Shown: positions 1-9,869, counted from the stretch's first letter. The stretch is DNA of 64,000 nt from Desulfovibrionaceae bacterium (GCA_910575755.1 CAJTFO010000004.1:78494-142493); one strand, 5' to 3'. The notes: a model not told the origin generated them from the letters alone. Made by a program: numbers and translations.

Positions 1-1
1 C

Positions 2-1627
2 CTGGAACCCTATTCGCTGGACGTGGTGGCCACCATCATCAACCGCAGCCAGCTTTCCCAGACCGATCTGGACGAGCTGCGCAGCCAGTTCGGCGAGGAT
101 GGCCAGCCCGCCCTGATTTACGCCGTGCCCAATGATCCCACCATCGGTCGGGCCACCATGGGCGACGTGAAAAAGGGCCTCAACGCCGAAGTGCTCTTTG
201 GCGAAAACCGCATGGACACCCTGGTGGGCGACTATCTGGTGGCGGCCATGCATGTGGACAATTTTCTCCGCTACATTGCCAAGGACCAGTTGATCATCTC
301 GCCCGGCGACCGCTCGGACATACTGCTGGCGGCCATAGCCTCGCGCCTGTCCTCGGCCAAGCCGGACATTGCGGGCGTGCTGCTTACCGGCGGTCTGCGG
401 CCGCCGGAAGAAGTCTGCAAGCTCATCGAGGGCTGGACCGGCGCGCCCGTGCCCATCCTGCTCACCGAATTTCATACCTACAGGACCATCACGGCCCTGC
501 AGGAGGTTTACGGGCTCATCGAACCCGGCGACCTGCGCAAGATCAATACAGTGCTGGGCCTGTACGAGCATCATGTCAACGGCAAGGAAATCGCCAGCCG
601 TCTGGTCTGCAGGCGCAGCAGCCGCATGACGCCCATGATGTTTGAATTCGAGCTGATCGAACGGGCCAAAAGCAACAAGATGCGCATTGTTCTGGCCGAA
701 GGCGAGGAGGAGCGCATCCTGCGCGCCACGGATATTCTGCTGCGCCGCGAGGTGGCCGACATCATTCTGCTGGGCAATGTGAACGCCATACGCCAGAAAG
801 CCAGCGAGCTGGGCCTGGACATCGAAAAAGCCACGCTTATTGACCCGGTAAACTCGCCCAGCTTCGAGGACTACGCCCAGACCTATTACGAACTGCGCAA
901 GGCCAAGGGCATTACTCTGGAACACGCGCGCGACGTCATGAGCGACGCCACCTATTACGCCACCATGATGGTCAAAAAGAACGACGCCGACGGCATGGTG
1001 TCCGGCGCGGTGAACACCACGGCCCATACCATTCGCCCGGCCTTTGAGTTCGTCAAGACCAAGCCTGGCTATTCCGTGGTGTCCTCGGTCTTTCTGATGT
1101 GCCTCAAGGATCGCGTCCTGGCCTTTGGCGACTGCGCGGTGAATCCCAATCCCACGGCGCAGCAGCTGGCGGAAATCGCCGTGGCCTCGGCCCACACCGC
1201 CGAAGTGTTCGGCATTGAACCGCGCGTGGCCATGCTGTCCTACTCCACCGGCACTTCGGGCAAGGGCGCGGATGTGGATGTGGTGGTGGAAGCCACCAGA
1301 ATAGCCAAGGAAATGGCCCCTGACCTGGCCCTGGAAGGCCCCTTGCAGTATGATGCGGCCATTGATCCCACAGTGGCCAAGACAAAAATGCCCGACAGCA
1401 AGGTGGCCGGCAAGGCCACGGTGTTCATCTTCCCTGATCTGAATACCGGCAACAACACCTACAAGGCCGTGCAGCGCGCCGCCCAGGCCGTGGCCATCGG
1501 CCCTGTGCTTCAGGGCCTGAACAAGCCGGTCAACGACCTCTCGCGCGGCTGCACCGTGCCGGACATCGTCAATACGGTGGCCATCACCGCCGTGCAGGCC
1601 GCCGCTGAAAAAAACGGCAAGAAGTAG
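2..1627 (+). CDS. pta: Phosphate acetyltransferase, C-terminal part (cut by window edge)
   Basis: Interconverts acetyl-CoA and acetyl phosphate in the cytoplasm; with AckA it forms the acetate/ATP branch. The reading frame is open from the first bases, so the true start lies outside and the N-terminal P-loop-like part of a roughly 700-residue Pta is missing. About 541 residues are visible: a DRTGG-type regulatory domain first, then the catalytic PTA_PTB domain starting near FELIERAKSNKMRIVLAEGEEE and ending with the conserved glycine-rich FPDLNTGNNTYKAVQR region typical of Pta. ackA follows 93 bp downstream on the same strand, the classic pta-ackA arrangement. A GTG at 23 could be miscalled as the start, but the frame continues upstream of it. 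Confidence 0.95.
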   Translation: MEPYSLDVVATIINRSQLSQTDLDELRSQFGEDGQPALIYAVPNDPTIGRATMGDVKKGLNAEVLFGENRMDTLVGDYLVAAMHVDNFLRYIAKDQLIISPGDRSDILLAAIASRLSSAKPDIAGVLLTGGLRPPEEVCKLIEGWTGAPVPILLTEFHTYRTITALQEVYGLIEPGDLRKINTVLGLYEHHVNGKEIASRLVCRRSSRMTPMMFEFELIERAKSNKMRIVLAEGEEERILRATDILLRREVADIILLGNVNAIRQKASELGLDIEKATLIDPVNSPSFEDYAQTYYELRKAKGITLEHARDVMSDATYYATMMVKKNDADGMVSGAVNTTAHTIRPAFEFVKTKPGYSVVSSVFLMCLKDRVLAFGDCAVNPNPTAQQLAEIAVASAHTAEVFGIEPRVAMLSYSTGTSGKGADVDVVVEATRIAKEMAPDLALEGPLQYDAAIDPTVAKTKMPDSKVAGKATVFIFPDLNTGNNTYKAVQRAAQAVAIGPVLQGLNKPVNDLSRGCTVPDIVNTVAITAVQAAAEKNGKK

Positions 1628-1720
1628 TCTGCTTGCAAAAAGAGGCCCGTGGCGGCAAGGCCGAAATGCTTCCGCACGGGCCTTTTCCCTTCAACGTCAA
1701 GGCAGGAAAAAGGACGGGAT

Positions 1721-2932
1721 ATGAAAGTACTGGTGATCAACGCGGGTTCCTCGTCGTGCAAATATCAACTGCTGGAGATGGACACGCAAAGCGTGCTCTG
1801 CTCCGGCCTTGCCGAGCGCATCGGCCAGGCCGGCGGTCGCCTGACCCACAAAATCGCCCCTGATACGGACAAGGAAAACAAGCTGGTTCGCGAGGCGGCC
1901 TTCCCCACCCATGTGGAGGCCATGGAGCTGGTCATCGCCCTGCTGACCGATCCTGAAGTGGGCGTCATCAAGGACAAGGGCGAAATATTCGCCATCGGCC
2001 ATCGCGTGCTGCACGGCGGCGAATCCATCACCGACCCGGTGCGGGTGGATCAGCACGTCAAGGACATCATCAGGGATTGCTTCCTGCTCGGCCCCCTGCA
2101 CAATCCCGCCAACCTCATGGGCATTGAAGTGGCCGAAAAGCTCTTCCCCGGCGTGCCCAACGTGGCCGTTTTCGATACGGAATTCGGCATGGGCATGCCC
2201 CCGGAAGCGTATATGTACGCCCTGCCCTACGAGCTGTATGAAGAGCTCAAGATCCGCCGTTACGGCTTCCACGGAACCTCACACAAGTACATTGCCCGCA
2301 AGACGGCGGAATATCTGGGCAAACCCCTTAATGAACTGCGCTCCATCACCATGCATCTGGGCAACGGTTCGTCCATGAGCTGCGTGCGGGAGGGCAAATG
2401 CTTTGATACCAGCATGGGCCTGACCCCCCTGGAAGGGCTGATCATGGGCACGCGCTGCGGCAGCATTGACCCGGCCATTGTGCCCTTTGTGATGGAAAAG
2501 AAGGGGCTTTCCCCGGCCGAGGCCGACACCCTGATGAACAAAAAGTCCGGCCTGCTGGGCCTCTGCGGTTATACGGACATGCGCGACGTGCACGCCCAGG
2601 TGGACAAGGGCGACAAACGCGCGGCCCTGACCCTGCAAATGCTGGTGCGCAGCATCAGGAAAACTCTGGGTTCCTATGTCTTCCTGCTGGAAGGCAAGGT
2701 GGATGCCCTGGTCTTCACCGCCGGCATCGGCGAAAATGACGACATTGTGCGCGCCGCCGTCTGCGACGGGCTGGAAAACTTCGGCATCAGGCTGGATCTC
2801 AAGGAAAACGGAACCCGCAAGCCTGGCGCGCGAACCATCTCCCTGCCGGACAGCAAAATTCCCGTGCTGGTCATTCCCACCAACGAGGAATTGCAGATCG
2901 CCCTGGCCACGCTGGAAGTGCTGGGCAAGTAA
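1721..2932 (+). CDS. ackA: Acetate kinase
   Basis: Transfers the phosphoryl group of acetyl phosphate to ADP, giving acetate and ATP. The 403-residue protein has the usual length for AckA and begins MKVLVINAGSSSCKYQL, the ASKHA-fold phosphate-1 loop. Further family motifs are FGHG-type HRVLHGGE, the RRYGFHGTSHKY segment, and the GIGEND loop near the C-terminus. The start at 1721 was chosen over upstream in-frame codons because it begins the conserved motif and follows an AGGA-type ribosome site. It is co-directional with pta. Besides pyruvate-derived acetyl-CoA, acetyl phosphate could also come from the glycine reductase encoded at the other end of the window (inference). An intrinsic terminator follows. 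Confidence 0.98.
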   Translation: MKVLVINAGSSSCKYQLLEMDTQSVLCSGLAERIGQAGGRLTHKIAPDTDKENKLVREAAFPTHVEAMELVIALLTDPEVGVIKDKGEIFAIGHRVLHGGESITDPVRVDQHVKDIIRDCFLLGPLHNPANLMGIEVAEKLFPGVPNVAVFDTEFGMGMPPEAYMYALPYELYEELKIRRYGFHGTSHKYIARKTAEYLGKPLNELRSITMHLGNGSSMSCVREGKCFDTSMGLTPLEGLIMGTRCGSIDPAIVPFVMEKKGLSPAEADTLMNKKSGLLGLCGYTDMRDVHAQVDKGDKRAALTLQMLVRSIRKTLGSYVFLLEGKVDALVFTAGIGENDDIVRAAVCDGLENFGIRLDLKENGTRKPGARTISLPDSKIPVLVIPTNEELQIALATLEVLGK

Positions 2933-2958
2933 GAGTTTGCCTGGCTGAAAACGCTGAC

Positions 2959-2985
2959 AAAGGCCGTCCTCCGGGACGGCCTTTT
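2959..2985 (+). terminator. Intrinsic terminator after ackA
   Basis: An 8-bp stem (2962-2969 with 2974-2981, GGCCGTCC/GGACGGCC) closes a TCCG tetraloop, is preceded by A residues and followed by CTTTT. It lies 26 bp after the ackA stop. Confidence 0.85.
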
Positions 2986-3109
2986 CCATGAGGCCCCACC
3001 GTACAAGAACCGCAGAGCCGACAAACAGCGCGCCTCCCGCCAGGGCCGCCAGTCTGCGCAGGGTACGCGGGCGCATGCCGGGTAAGTATAAAATTCGTCA
3101 GTCCCATGA

Positions 3110-3147
3110 GCGCGACAAGCCGCCTGCTGTCAGGCGGCTTGTCGCGC
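3110..3147. repeat. Perfect 17-bp inverted repeat between convergent ackA and pyrC
   Basis: The arms at 3110-3126 and 3131-3147 are exact reverse complements (GCGCGACAAGCCGCCTG) around a CTGT loop. No T-run follows on either strand, so it is not a textbook terminator. It sits between the convergent ackA terminator and the end of pyrC, 60 bp from the pyrC stop, and could still end or stabilise the pyrBC transcript (inference). Confidence 0.8.
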
Positions 3148-3207
3148 TGTGAAAGCTTGCATGACAATATCGTTATGCTTCCATTGACATCCGGAATCGC
3201 GCCGGGA

Positions 3208-4470
3208 TCAAAACAGCATTCTGCCGCCCAGCCAGTGGTGCTTGACGCGCCCGCGCAGGCTTTGCCCCAGAAAGGGAGTATTGCGGCTTTTGGAATACAT
3301 GGTCGCGGGGCCGGGGGTCCAGACCTCGTCCGGGTCCAGCAGAAAGAAATCCGCCGGGTCGCCAGGCGCGAAGCCATTCCAGGGCAGATGAAAAATTTCT
3401 GCCGGGGCGCGGCACCAGAGGCGCTGCAAATCGGCCTCGGACAGAACGCCCTCGCGCACCAGGCCCCAGGTCAGGCTCACGGCCAGGTCCAGACCGGTGA
3501 AACCGCAGGGCGCTTCGTCCAGTGTGCCTTCTTTTTCATGGGCCGCGTGCGGGGCGTGGTCCGTAACCAGAATGTCAATGACGCCCTCTTTCACGGCACG
3601 GCGCAGGGCCTCGCGGTCCTCGGGGCGGCGCAGCGGCGGGCTGACCTTGGCGGCGGTGTTGTAGCCCTTGAGCGCGCTCTCGTCCAGAAGCAGGTAATGC
3701 GGGCAGGTTTCAGCGCTGACCCTGACGCCGCGCGCCTTGCCCCAGGCAATGACATCCACGGTAAGTTTGCTTGACACATGGGCGATGTGTACGGGCAGCC
3801 CCAGATATTCGGCCAGCATGATGTCGCGCGCGGCCTGCACGGCCTCGCCCACGTCCGGCTGGCCCTTGACGCCCAGCAGGCCGCTCATGTCCCCTTCGTT
3901 CATCAGCCAGCCCCGGCCCAGGCGAGGGTCTTCGCAGTGGTCAATGAGGGTCAGATCAAGGTCCGCCGCGTATTCCATGATCCGGCGCAGCAGTTCGGCA
4001 TTTTCCAGCGGGTGGCCGTCGTTGGACACAGCCGCGCAGCCCGCGTCCTTCAGTTCCGCCAGGGGGGCCATTTCCTCGCCCCTGAGGCCAACCGTGGCCG
4101 CCGCGACGGGGTGCAGGCGCGGACCGTGCGGATGGCTCAGGCGGGCCCGCTCCAGCATGAAACGGGTCACGGACGCCGCGTCGTTGACCGGCCTGGTGTT
4201 GGCCATGCACATGACCGCGCCGAAGCCGCCGCGAGCCGCCGCCGTCAGGCCCGATGCGATGTCCTCCTTGTACTCGAAGCCCGGTTCGCGCAGATGCACA
4301 TGCGCGTCGATGAAGCTGGGCATCAGCACCAGGCCGCGGGCGTCGAACAGCTCACTGCCTTGGGGCGCGGCGTGATGCCCCGCCGGGGTCATGGTCACAA
4401 TCCTGTCCCCGTCCACCAGCAGGTCCACCGGGGCTTCCAGATGGCGGGCATTTGTAATGCAGAGCGTCAT
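3208..4470 (-). CDS. pyrC: Dihydroorotase, class I
   Basis: Cyclises N-carbamoyl-L-aspartate to dihydroorotate in pyrimidine synthesis. The 420-residue amidohydrolase carries the metal-binding HxH signature in [12 protein letters not shown], an active-site lysine region, the downstream histidines in LTLIDHCED and VHIAHVSS, and the final aspartate in [10 protein letters not shown]. This set and the length fit class I dihydroorotase (with ALLANTOINASE-like relatives as the main alternative). Its ATG overlaps the pyrB stop (ATGA), so translation is probably coupled; a GGAGG-type site lies within the end of pyrB. The overlap with aspartate carbamoyltransferase makes the pyrimidine assignment firm. 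Confidence 0.95.
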   Translation of the reverse strand: MTLCITNARHLEAPVDLLVDGDRIVTMTPAGHHAAPQGSELFDARGLVLMPSFIDAHVHLREPGFEYKEDIASGLTAAARGGFGAVMCMANTRPVNDAASVTRFMLERARLSHPHGPRLHPVAAATVGLRGEEMAPLAELKDAGCAAVSNDGHPLENAELLRRIMEYAADLDLTLIDHCEDPRLGRGWLMNEGDMSGLLGVKGQPDVGEAVQAARDIMLAEYLGLPVHIAHVSSKLTVDVIAWGKARGVRVSAETCPHYLLLDESALKGYNTAAKVSPPLRRPEDREALRRAVKEGVIDILVTDHAPHAAHEKEGTLDEAPCGFTGLDLAVSLTWGLVREGVLSEADLQRLWCRAPAEIFHLPWNGFAPGDPADFFLLDPDEVWTPGPATMYSKSRNTPFLGQSLRGRVKHHWLGGRMLF

Positions 4471-5423
4471 GCGTTTCCTCCGTCATTGCGCGTGGCCAGC
4501 AGATAGAGCACGGCCATGCGCGTGGCCACGCCCGCGGCCACCTGGTCAAGCACCAGACTGGCGGGCGCGTCGGCAATTTCATCGGAAATTTCAAGCCCCC
4601 GGTTCATGGGGCCGGGGTGCAGCACCCTGACTTCGGGCCGGGCCAGCTCCAGATGGGACGCGCCCAGGCAGAAGCGGCGCGAATATTCCGCCAGGTCGGG
4701 CAACAGGCCGGCCTGCTGGCGCTCCAGTTGCAGGCGCAGGCACATGACCGCGTCCACATCCCGCACGGCGCGCCCGAGGTCGGAAAAAACCTCCACCGGC
4801 CAGTTTTCCACCCCGGCGGGCAGCAGGGTGCGCGGCGCGCAAAGCCGGACCCTGACCCCCAGCAGATGCAACAGATGCACGTTGGAGCGGGCCACCCGAC
4901 TGTGGGCGATGTCGCCCAGAATAAGCAGGCTGCGGCCCGCAAAACTGTCGCCCCAGGTCTGGCGCAGGCTGAAGCAGTCCAGCAGGGCCTGGGTGGGATG
5001 GGCATGCCAGCCGTCGCCGCCGTTGACGATGCCGCAGGGCAGCAGATCGGCCAGAAAGGCCGCCGCGCCGCTGCTGGGATGACGGATGACGATGACATCC
5101 GGCCCCATGGCCTGCAGGGTCAGGGCCGTATCCTTGAGGCTTTCGCCCTTGTTCAGGCTGGAGCCGGACTTGGCCAGGGAATAGGTGTCGGCGGAAAGGC
5201 GCTTGCCCGCCACGTCAAAGGAAGTCTTGGTGCGGGTGCTGTTCTCCACAAAGAACAGCACCACGGTCTTGCCCTTGAGCGTGGGCACTTTCTTGACCGG
5301 GCGACGGTTGATTTCCTGAAAGCTGGCGGCCAGATCCAGCAGATGGCGGACGTCTTCGCCGCTCAACTGGGTCACGTCCAGCAGGTCCTTGTGCTGCCAG
5401 TGGTAGCGGTTGTCGGTATTCAT
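4467..5423 (-). CDS. pyrB: Aspartate carbamoyltransferase catalytic chain
   Basis: Condenses carbamoyl phosphate with aspartate, the first committed step of pyrimidine synthesis. The 318-residue protein has the carbamoyl phosphate loop [12 protein letters not shown], the [14 protein letters not shown] segment, the HPTQALLD motif and the C-terminal [12 protein letters not shown] signature. It is the first gene of a pyrB-pyrC pair with a 4-bp stop/start overlap. No regulatory-chain gene (pyrI) is present nearby. Expression is probably controlled by the terminator hairpin 20 bp upstream of the start codon, described separately. Confidence 0.97.
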   Translation of the reverse strand: MNTDNRYHWQHKDLLDVTQLSGEDVRHLLDLAASFQEINRRPVKKVPTLKGKTVVLFFVENSTRTKTSFDVAGKRLSADTYSLAKSGSSLNKGESLKDTALTLQAMGPDVIVIRHPSSGAAAFLADLLPCGIVNGGDGWHAHPTQALLDCFSLRQTWGDSFAGRSLLILGDIAHSRVARSNVHLLHLLGVRVRLCAPRTLLPAGVENWPVEVFSDLGRAVRDVDAVMCLRLQLERQQAGLLPDLAEYSRRFCLGASHLELARPEVRVLHPGPMNRGLEISDEIADAPASLVLDQVAAGVATRMAVLYLLATRNDGGNA

Positions 5424-5443
5424 GGGCGTGTAAACTGAAAGTT

Positions 5444-5472
5444 AAAAAAAAGCCCCGCTGAAACCAACGGGG
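5444..5472 (-). terminator. Attenuator-like terminator in the pyrB leader
   Basis: On the minus strand an 8-bp stem (CCCCGTTG with CAGCGGGG, one G-U pair) closes a GTTT loop and is followed by C and eight Ts. It lies just upstream of the pyrB start and downstream of a good promoter, with no other minus-strand gene in between, so it would terminate the pyrBC transcript itself. That arrangement resembles pyrBI attenuation of enterobacteria or PyrR-type control. Confidence 0.75.
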
Positions 5473-5568
5473 AACAGAGCGGCGCACGGTCGGGCCGTAT
5501 GGGCGCAAACCGGGGCAGCAGCCCGGAACGGCGCGAGGCATGGACTTTATACAACTTCATGAACAAAA

Positions 5569-5597
5569 ATGTTAGGCGCGCGGCGGCTCTTTGTAAA
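5569..5597 (-). promoter_or_regulatory. Candidate pyrB promoter
   Basis: Reading the minus strand, a TTTACA -35 box (5592-5597) and a TAACAT -10 box (5569-5574) are separated by 17 bp. Transcription would start about 140 bp upstream of pyrB and pass through the leader terminator. Confidence 0.55.
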
Positions 5598-6101
<504 letters not shown>

Positions 6102-6356
6102 ATGATCCTTTCTATCAATATAACCTCATGGCCTTGAACATGAGCCACAACCTGAGCGGGCGTTACTCGCACATGTCCTCAGCTGTCCGGCGTTTGTCTT
6201 CCGGCCTTCGGGCAAGCGGCGCGTGGATAATACTGCTGGTCTGTCGATCCGCGAACTGACGCGGGCGGACAGACCAGCATTCCATCAGGGCATGTGCAAC
6301 GCCAACGACACCATTTTCATGATTCAGACGGCGCGCTGATCTTTTTGGAGAATTAC
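6102..6356 (+). pseudogene. Flagellin N-terminal relic with several frameshifts
   Basis: Reading across frames recovers the conserved N-terminal flagellin helix. From the ATG at 6102 the codons give MILSIN; after a one-base loss near 6120 they give NLMALNMSHNLSGRYS and then SSAVRRLSSGLR; after a further shift near 6230 they give AGLSIRELTRAD and NANDTIFMIQT; after a deletion near 6330 they give DGAL. These match in order the family pattern NHNLMALN...RLSSGLR...AGLAIRELMRAD...NANDAISMIQTADGAL. At least three frame changes make it non-functional. Only about the first 85 codons remain; the middle and C-terminus are absent, and the sequence passes directly into the GGDEF gene. Confidence 0.8.
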
Positions 6357-8414
6357 ATGCAGACGTTAAGAAAAATTATCACCAAATATATCTATCGGAT
6401 TGTAGGGGGAGCGGTTTTTGTCACGCTTATCATGGTATTTGTCTTTCAGCTGATGCACGAACAGAATAGCGCATATTGGAATGCGAAACGGACTTTTCTT
6501 CAAATGGCGCATATATTGGAGGAAAATGAAGAAGAACTTGTTAAAATAAGGACGGAATACGCTCAAAGTTGTCTCCACGCGGCGGAGGCGGTAGCCCGCA
6601 TTATCAAGGGAGACCCGGAAGCCCTTCATTCTTTGGATAAACTCAAAAAAATCGCGGCAGAAGTGGAAGTGGATGAAATCCATATTTTTGACCGGGAAGG
6701 AAAGATATTTTCAGGAACACTTCCTCAATATTACGGCTATACTGTGGATTCTGGCGAACAGATGAGCTTCTTCAAGCCCATGCTTGTGGATAAATCCTTA
6801 AAGCTGGTTCAGACTATCACAGAGAATACGGCGGAAAGAAAATTGATGCAGTATTCGGCTGTTTGGAACAGCAGTGAAGATTTTATTGTGCAGGTCGGGA
6901 TGAATCCTGCTAGTGTCATTAAGGTAACCAAGAAGAATGAGCTTTCTTATATCTTTTCTTTGTTTCGGGTAAATCCAAACGCAAGTTATTATGCAATTGA
7001 CAAAAAAAGCGGGATTATTATAGGTTCCCATAATCTAGACGCTGTTGGAAATGAATGTTCTGATATAGGTTTGAATTTTGATGATATTAAAAATACCCAA
7101 GGATGGTTTTACAGCAAAGTCAACGGACAGTATTCTTTTTGTGTTTTTCAGAAGATAGATTCAAATTATATCGGATATATTGTTCCTGTAGAATATATTC
7201 ATCAGAATATGCTTGTTATGATGCTGTTGATTTTTTTGTGTTTGATAATTGTATCATTTGTTATGGTAAAATCATTTGAAAGGTGTATGAACAAAAATGT
7301 AGTGGGAAAAATTCATAACATAATACAAAAGTTGAAATTAATTACGGAAGGAAAACTGGAAGAACGTATTAATGTGCAGAGTAGTTTTGAATTTCAGGAG
7401 CTGAGCAAATATATCAATCAGATGGTGCAGAGTCTGTTAAAGAACAATGAAATAGAACAACAGATTAATAAAACGCTACGGCTTGCCCTGCAGGCCAGCG
7501 ACCCGGAAAAATCTCTGAAGGTTATGCTGGAATGTCTTGGAAAGTCCTTGAGCGGAAAGCGGGCCTATATATTTGAAAAAAACAAGCTGGGCGGCGATGA
7601 CAACACCTATGAATGGGTTGCGGACGGAGTTACGCCGGAAATAGACCATCTGCAAAATTTGCCGCCGGAAGTCTGTCAGGGCTGGTATCGCAAATTTTCG
7701 GAAAATATGTACGTGCTCTTTGAAAATATAGAGGATATGAGGGAAGAAGACCCCTTGCAGTATGAAAATCTGAAAAGTCAGGGCATTGTATCCATTGCCA
7801 TAGCGCCTTTGCATGATGGTGATACTGTGATTGGATTTTACGGGGTGGATGACCCGCCCGTGGAAATGCTGCTGCACACCGCCAATCTGCTCTGTATTAT
7901 GGGACATTTTATCGAATCCCTGCTTAGAGTAAGAAATCTTGTGAGAAACCTGAAACAGATGTCGCACTTGGATCAGTTGACACAGCTCGGTAACCGTCAT
8001 GCACTCTGGGAATATGTGGACAAGCTGGAGCGGGATGCCAGTATCGGTATTATTTATTGCGATATCACGGGGTTAAAACGGGTAAATGACACAGAAGGCC
8101 ATGAGGCCGGCGACAGACTGATTCTCTCTGCCTGTGAATGCATGAAAAAGGCGCTAAACGGTTACGAATTGTTCCGTCTGGGCGGCGATGAACTGCTGGC
8201 AATATGCAGCGGGATCAGTGAAGCGGATCTGTGGGAAGGAGGAAGGAAGCTGAAAGACAGCATGGGCGAATACGGGGTGGTGCTGGCCATAGGCATCGCC
8301 TGGAGAGACGATAGCGCGGAAGAGATCACCACTATAATGGCTGAGGCGGAGACCCTGATGTATAAAGACAAGGCGGCCTATTATGCCGCCTCCAAGATCG
8401 AAAGAAGGCGGTAG
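6357..8414 (+). CDS. Membrane-bound GGDEF protein (putative diguanylate cyclase)
   Basis: A probable membrane sensor making cyclic di-GMP. The 685-residue protein has one membrane helix near residues 13-31, an extracytoplasmic sensing region of about 250 residues (cache-like by layout), a second helix near 282-304, a HAMP-like linker, a GAF-like region at about 370-520 and a C-terminal GGDEF domain from about 541. The active-site motif is RLGGDEL, compatible with catalysis; no RxxD inhibitory site precedes it at the usual position. The start at 6357 has a GGAG site 7 bp upstream; the longer frame from 6294 begins inside the flagellin relic. Base composition and A/T-ending codons differ sharply from the neighbours, suggesting transfer from a low-GC anaerobe such as a Firmicute (inference). 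Confidence 0.85.
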   Translation: MQTLRKIITKYIYRIVGGAVFVTLIMVFVFQLMHEQNSAYWNAKRTFLQMAHILEENEEELVKIRTEYAQSCLHAAEAVARIIKGDPEALHSLDKLKKIAAEVEVDEIHIFDREGKIFSGTLPQYYGYTVDSGEQMSFFKPMLVDKSLKLVQTITENTAERKLMQYSAVWNSSEDFIVQVGMNPASVIKVTKKNELSYIFSLFRVNPNASYYAIDKKSGIIIGSHNLDAVGNECSDIGLNFDDIKNTQGWFYSKVNGQYSFCVFQKIDSNYIGYIVPVEYIHQNMLVMMLLIFLCLIIVSFVMVKSFERCMNKNVVGKIHNIIQKLKLITEGKLEERINVQSSFEFQELSKYINQMVQSLLKNNEIEQQINKTLRLALQASDPEKSLKVMLECLGKSLSGKRAYIFEKNKLGGDDNTYEWVADGVTPEIDHLQNLPPEVCQGWYRKFSENMYVLFENIEDMREEDPLQYENLKSQGIVSIAIAPLHDGDTVIGFYGVDDPPVEMLLHTANLLCIMGHFIESLLRVRNLVRNLKQMSHLDQLTQLGNRHALWEYVDKLERDASIGIIYCDITGLKRVNDTEGHEAGDRLILSACECMKKALNGYELFRLGGDELLAICSGISEADLWEGGRKLKDSMGEYGVVLAIGIAWRDDSAEEITTIMAEAETLMYKDKAAYYAASKIERRR

Positions 8415-8546
8415 TTCAAATAAAAAATCCGTCATATGCCCGTTCTGTTTCCAATTCTTCACATTGCTCAAATAAGCTTGGCTTTTCCATGCCTTAACTG
8501 ATTTCCGTGCCGCGTTTCAGACCAGAGTCCGCAGGCCACGCCGGGG

Positions 8547-9749
8547 CTATACGGCCGCGTCCAGCAGCAGATTGTCCCTGTGGATGACTTCCGGGTAATG
8601 GGCGTCGCCCAGAATGGCCGCCACCTCGTGACGCCTGAGCCCCATGATTTTTTTGAGATCAGCCGCGCTGTAATTGGAAAGGCCCACTCCCAGGCTTCGG
8701 CCTTCGTGCAGCACGCGCACCAGCGCGCCTTTCTGAAAGGCGCCTTCCACCTGCCGCACGCCGCCGGGCAGCAGGCTGCCGCCCTTGCGCAGCAGCGCCT
8801 GCGCCGCGCCCGCATCCACGCTCACCCCGCCCGCGGGTTCCGACTGATAGGCCAGCCAGAATTTACGACGCGGTATGGCATGCCCGGCCGGACGTACCCA
8901 GGTTCCGGCAAGCGGCGCCGCGCCGGAGTCCGCTCCCGCCGGCGCAAAGGCACGGCTGAGCACGTCTGGCGCGCGGCCAGGCAGAATCAGGGTGGGCACG
9001 CCGATCTGGGCGGCGCGCCGCGCGGCCAGCAGTTTGGAATACATGCCGCCCGTGCCCGCCGAAGTTTTGCCGCCGCAGAGCCGGCCGAGATCCAGGGCCG
9101 CCACGTCGTCAATATGCTCCATAACCGGCGCGTCGGGTTCCCGCTGGGGATCGGCGGCCAGCACGCCGGGCGCGGAGGTCAGGTTGATGAACAGATCCGC
9201 GCCCGTGAGGTTGACCAGCAGGCTGGCCAGACAGTCGTTATCGCCGAACTTGAGCTCGCTGACCGACACTGTATCATTTTCATTGACAATGGGCAGCACG
9301 CGCCACTGCAACAATTCCGCAAAGGTATTGCGGGCATTGAGAAAGCGCTGGCGCGAGCGCAGGTCGTCGCGGGTCAGCAGCACCTGGGCCGTGGGCACGC
9401 CATGCACATGAAAAACCGTATCCCAGGCCTGCATGAGGCGGCCCTGCCCCACCGCAGCAGCAGCCTGACGGGCCGCCAGGCCCGTGGCGTCCACCTGCCG
9501 GCCGCGCGCGGCCAGGACTGTGCGCCCGGCGGCCACCGCGCCCGAGGATACCAGCACCAGACGCCGGCCGTCAGGCAAGCGCTCTGTGGGTGCGGCCAGG
9601 CGAACCAACTGCCCGGCCAGCCCCTCCAGCACCGTCTCGCTGAGCCCTTGAGCGTCGGTCAGCACGGCGCTGCCCACCTTGATCACCACCACGCGCGCAT
9701 GCGCCAGCACTTGCGCCCGCTCCTGCCGCCAGTCCTCCGGCCTTTCCAT
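8547..9749 (-). CDS. proB: Glutamate 5-kinase with C-terminal PUA domain
   Basis: Phosphorylates glutamate to gamma-glutamyl phosphate, the first step of proline synthesis. The 400-residue protein begins with the amino acid kinase fold (VVVIKVGSAVLTD), has LVSSGAVAAGR, NENDTVSVSELKFGDND and GTGGMYSKLLAARRA, and ends with a PUA domain of about 75 residues (GVSVDAGAAQALLRKGG to the C-terminus). The start at 9749 was chosen over an upstream codon because a GGAGGGG ribosome site lies 3-10 bp before it and the extra residues lack family similarity. proA is not adjacent. The gene is co-directional with obg, 120 bp downstream of it. Confidence 0.95.
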   Translation of the reverse strand: MERPEDWRQERAQVLAHARVVVIKVGSAVLTDAQGLSETVLEGLAGQLVRLAAPTERLPDGRRLVLVSSGAVAAGRTVLAARGRQVDATGLAARQAAAAVGQGRLMQAWDTVFHVHGVPTAQVLLTRDDLRSRQRFLNARNTFAELLQWRVLPIVNENDTVSVSELKFGDNDCLASLLVNLTGADLFINLTSAPGVLAADPQREPDAPVMEHIDDVAALDLGRLCGGKTSAGTGGMYSKLLAARRAAQIGVPTLILPGRAPDVLSRAFAPAGADSGAAPLAGTWVRPAGHAIPRRKFWLAYQSEPAGGVSVDAGAAQALLRKGGSLLPGGVRQVEGAFQKGALVRVLHEGRSLGVGLSNYSAADLKKIMGLRRHEVAAILGDAHYPEVIHRDNLLLDAAV

Positions 9750-9869
9750 CGTCCCCTCCACAACAACCGCACTCAGGGCAGAGAACCTTGAAACGCTGCC
9801 TTGGTACAGATTCATGCAGCCAAAACGCATGGTTTGCAATCCCATCCACGCCGCTTCCGGCCCGCATTG

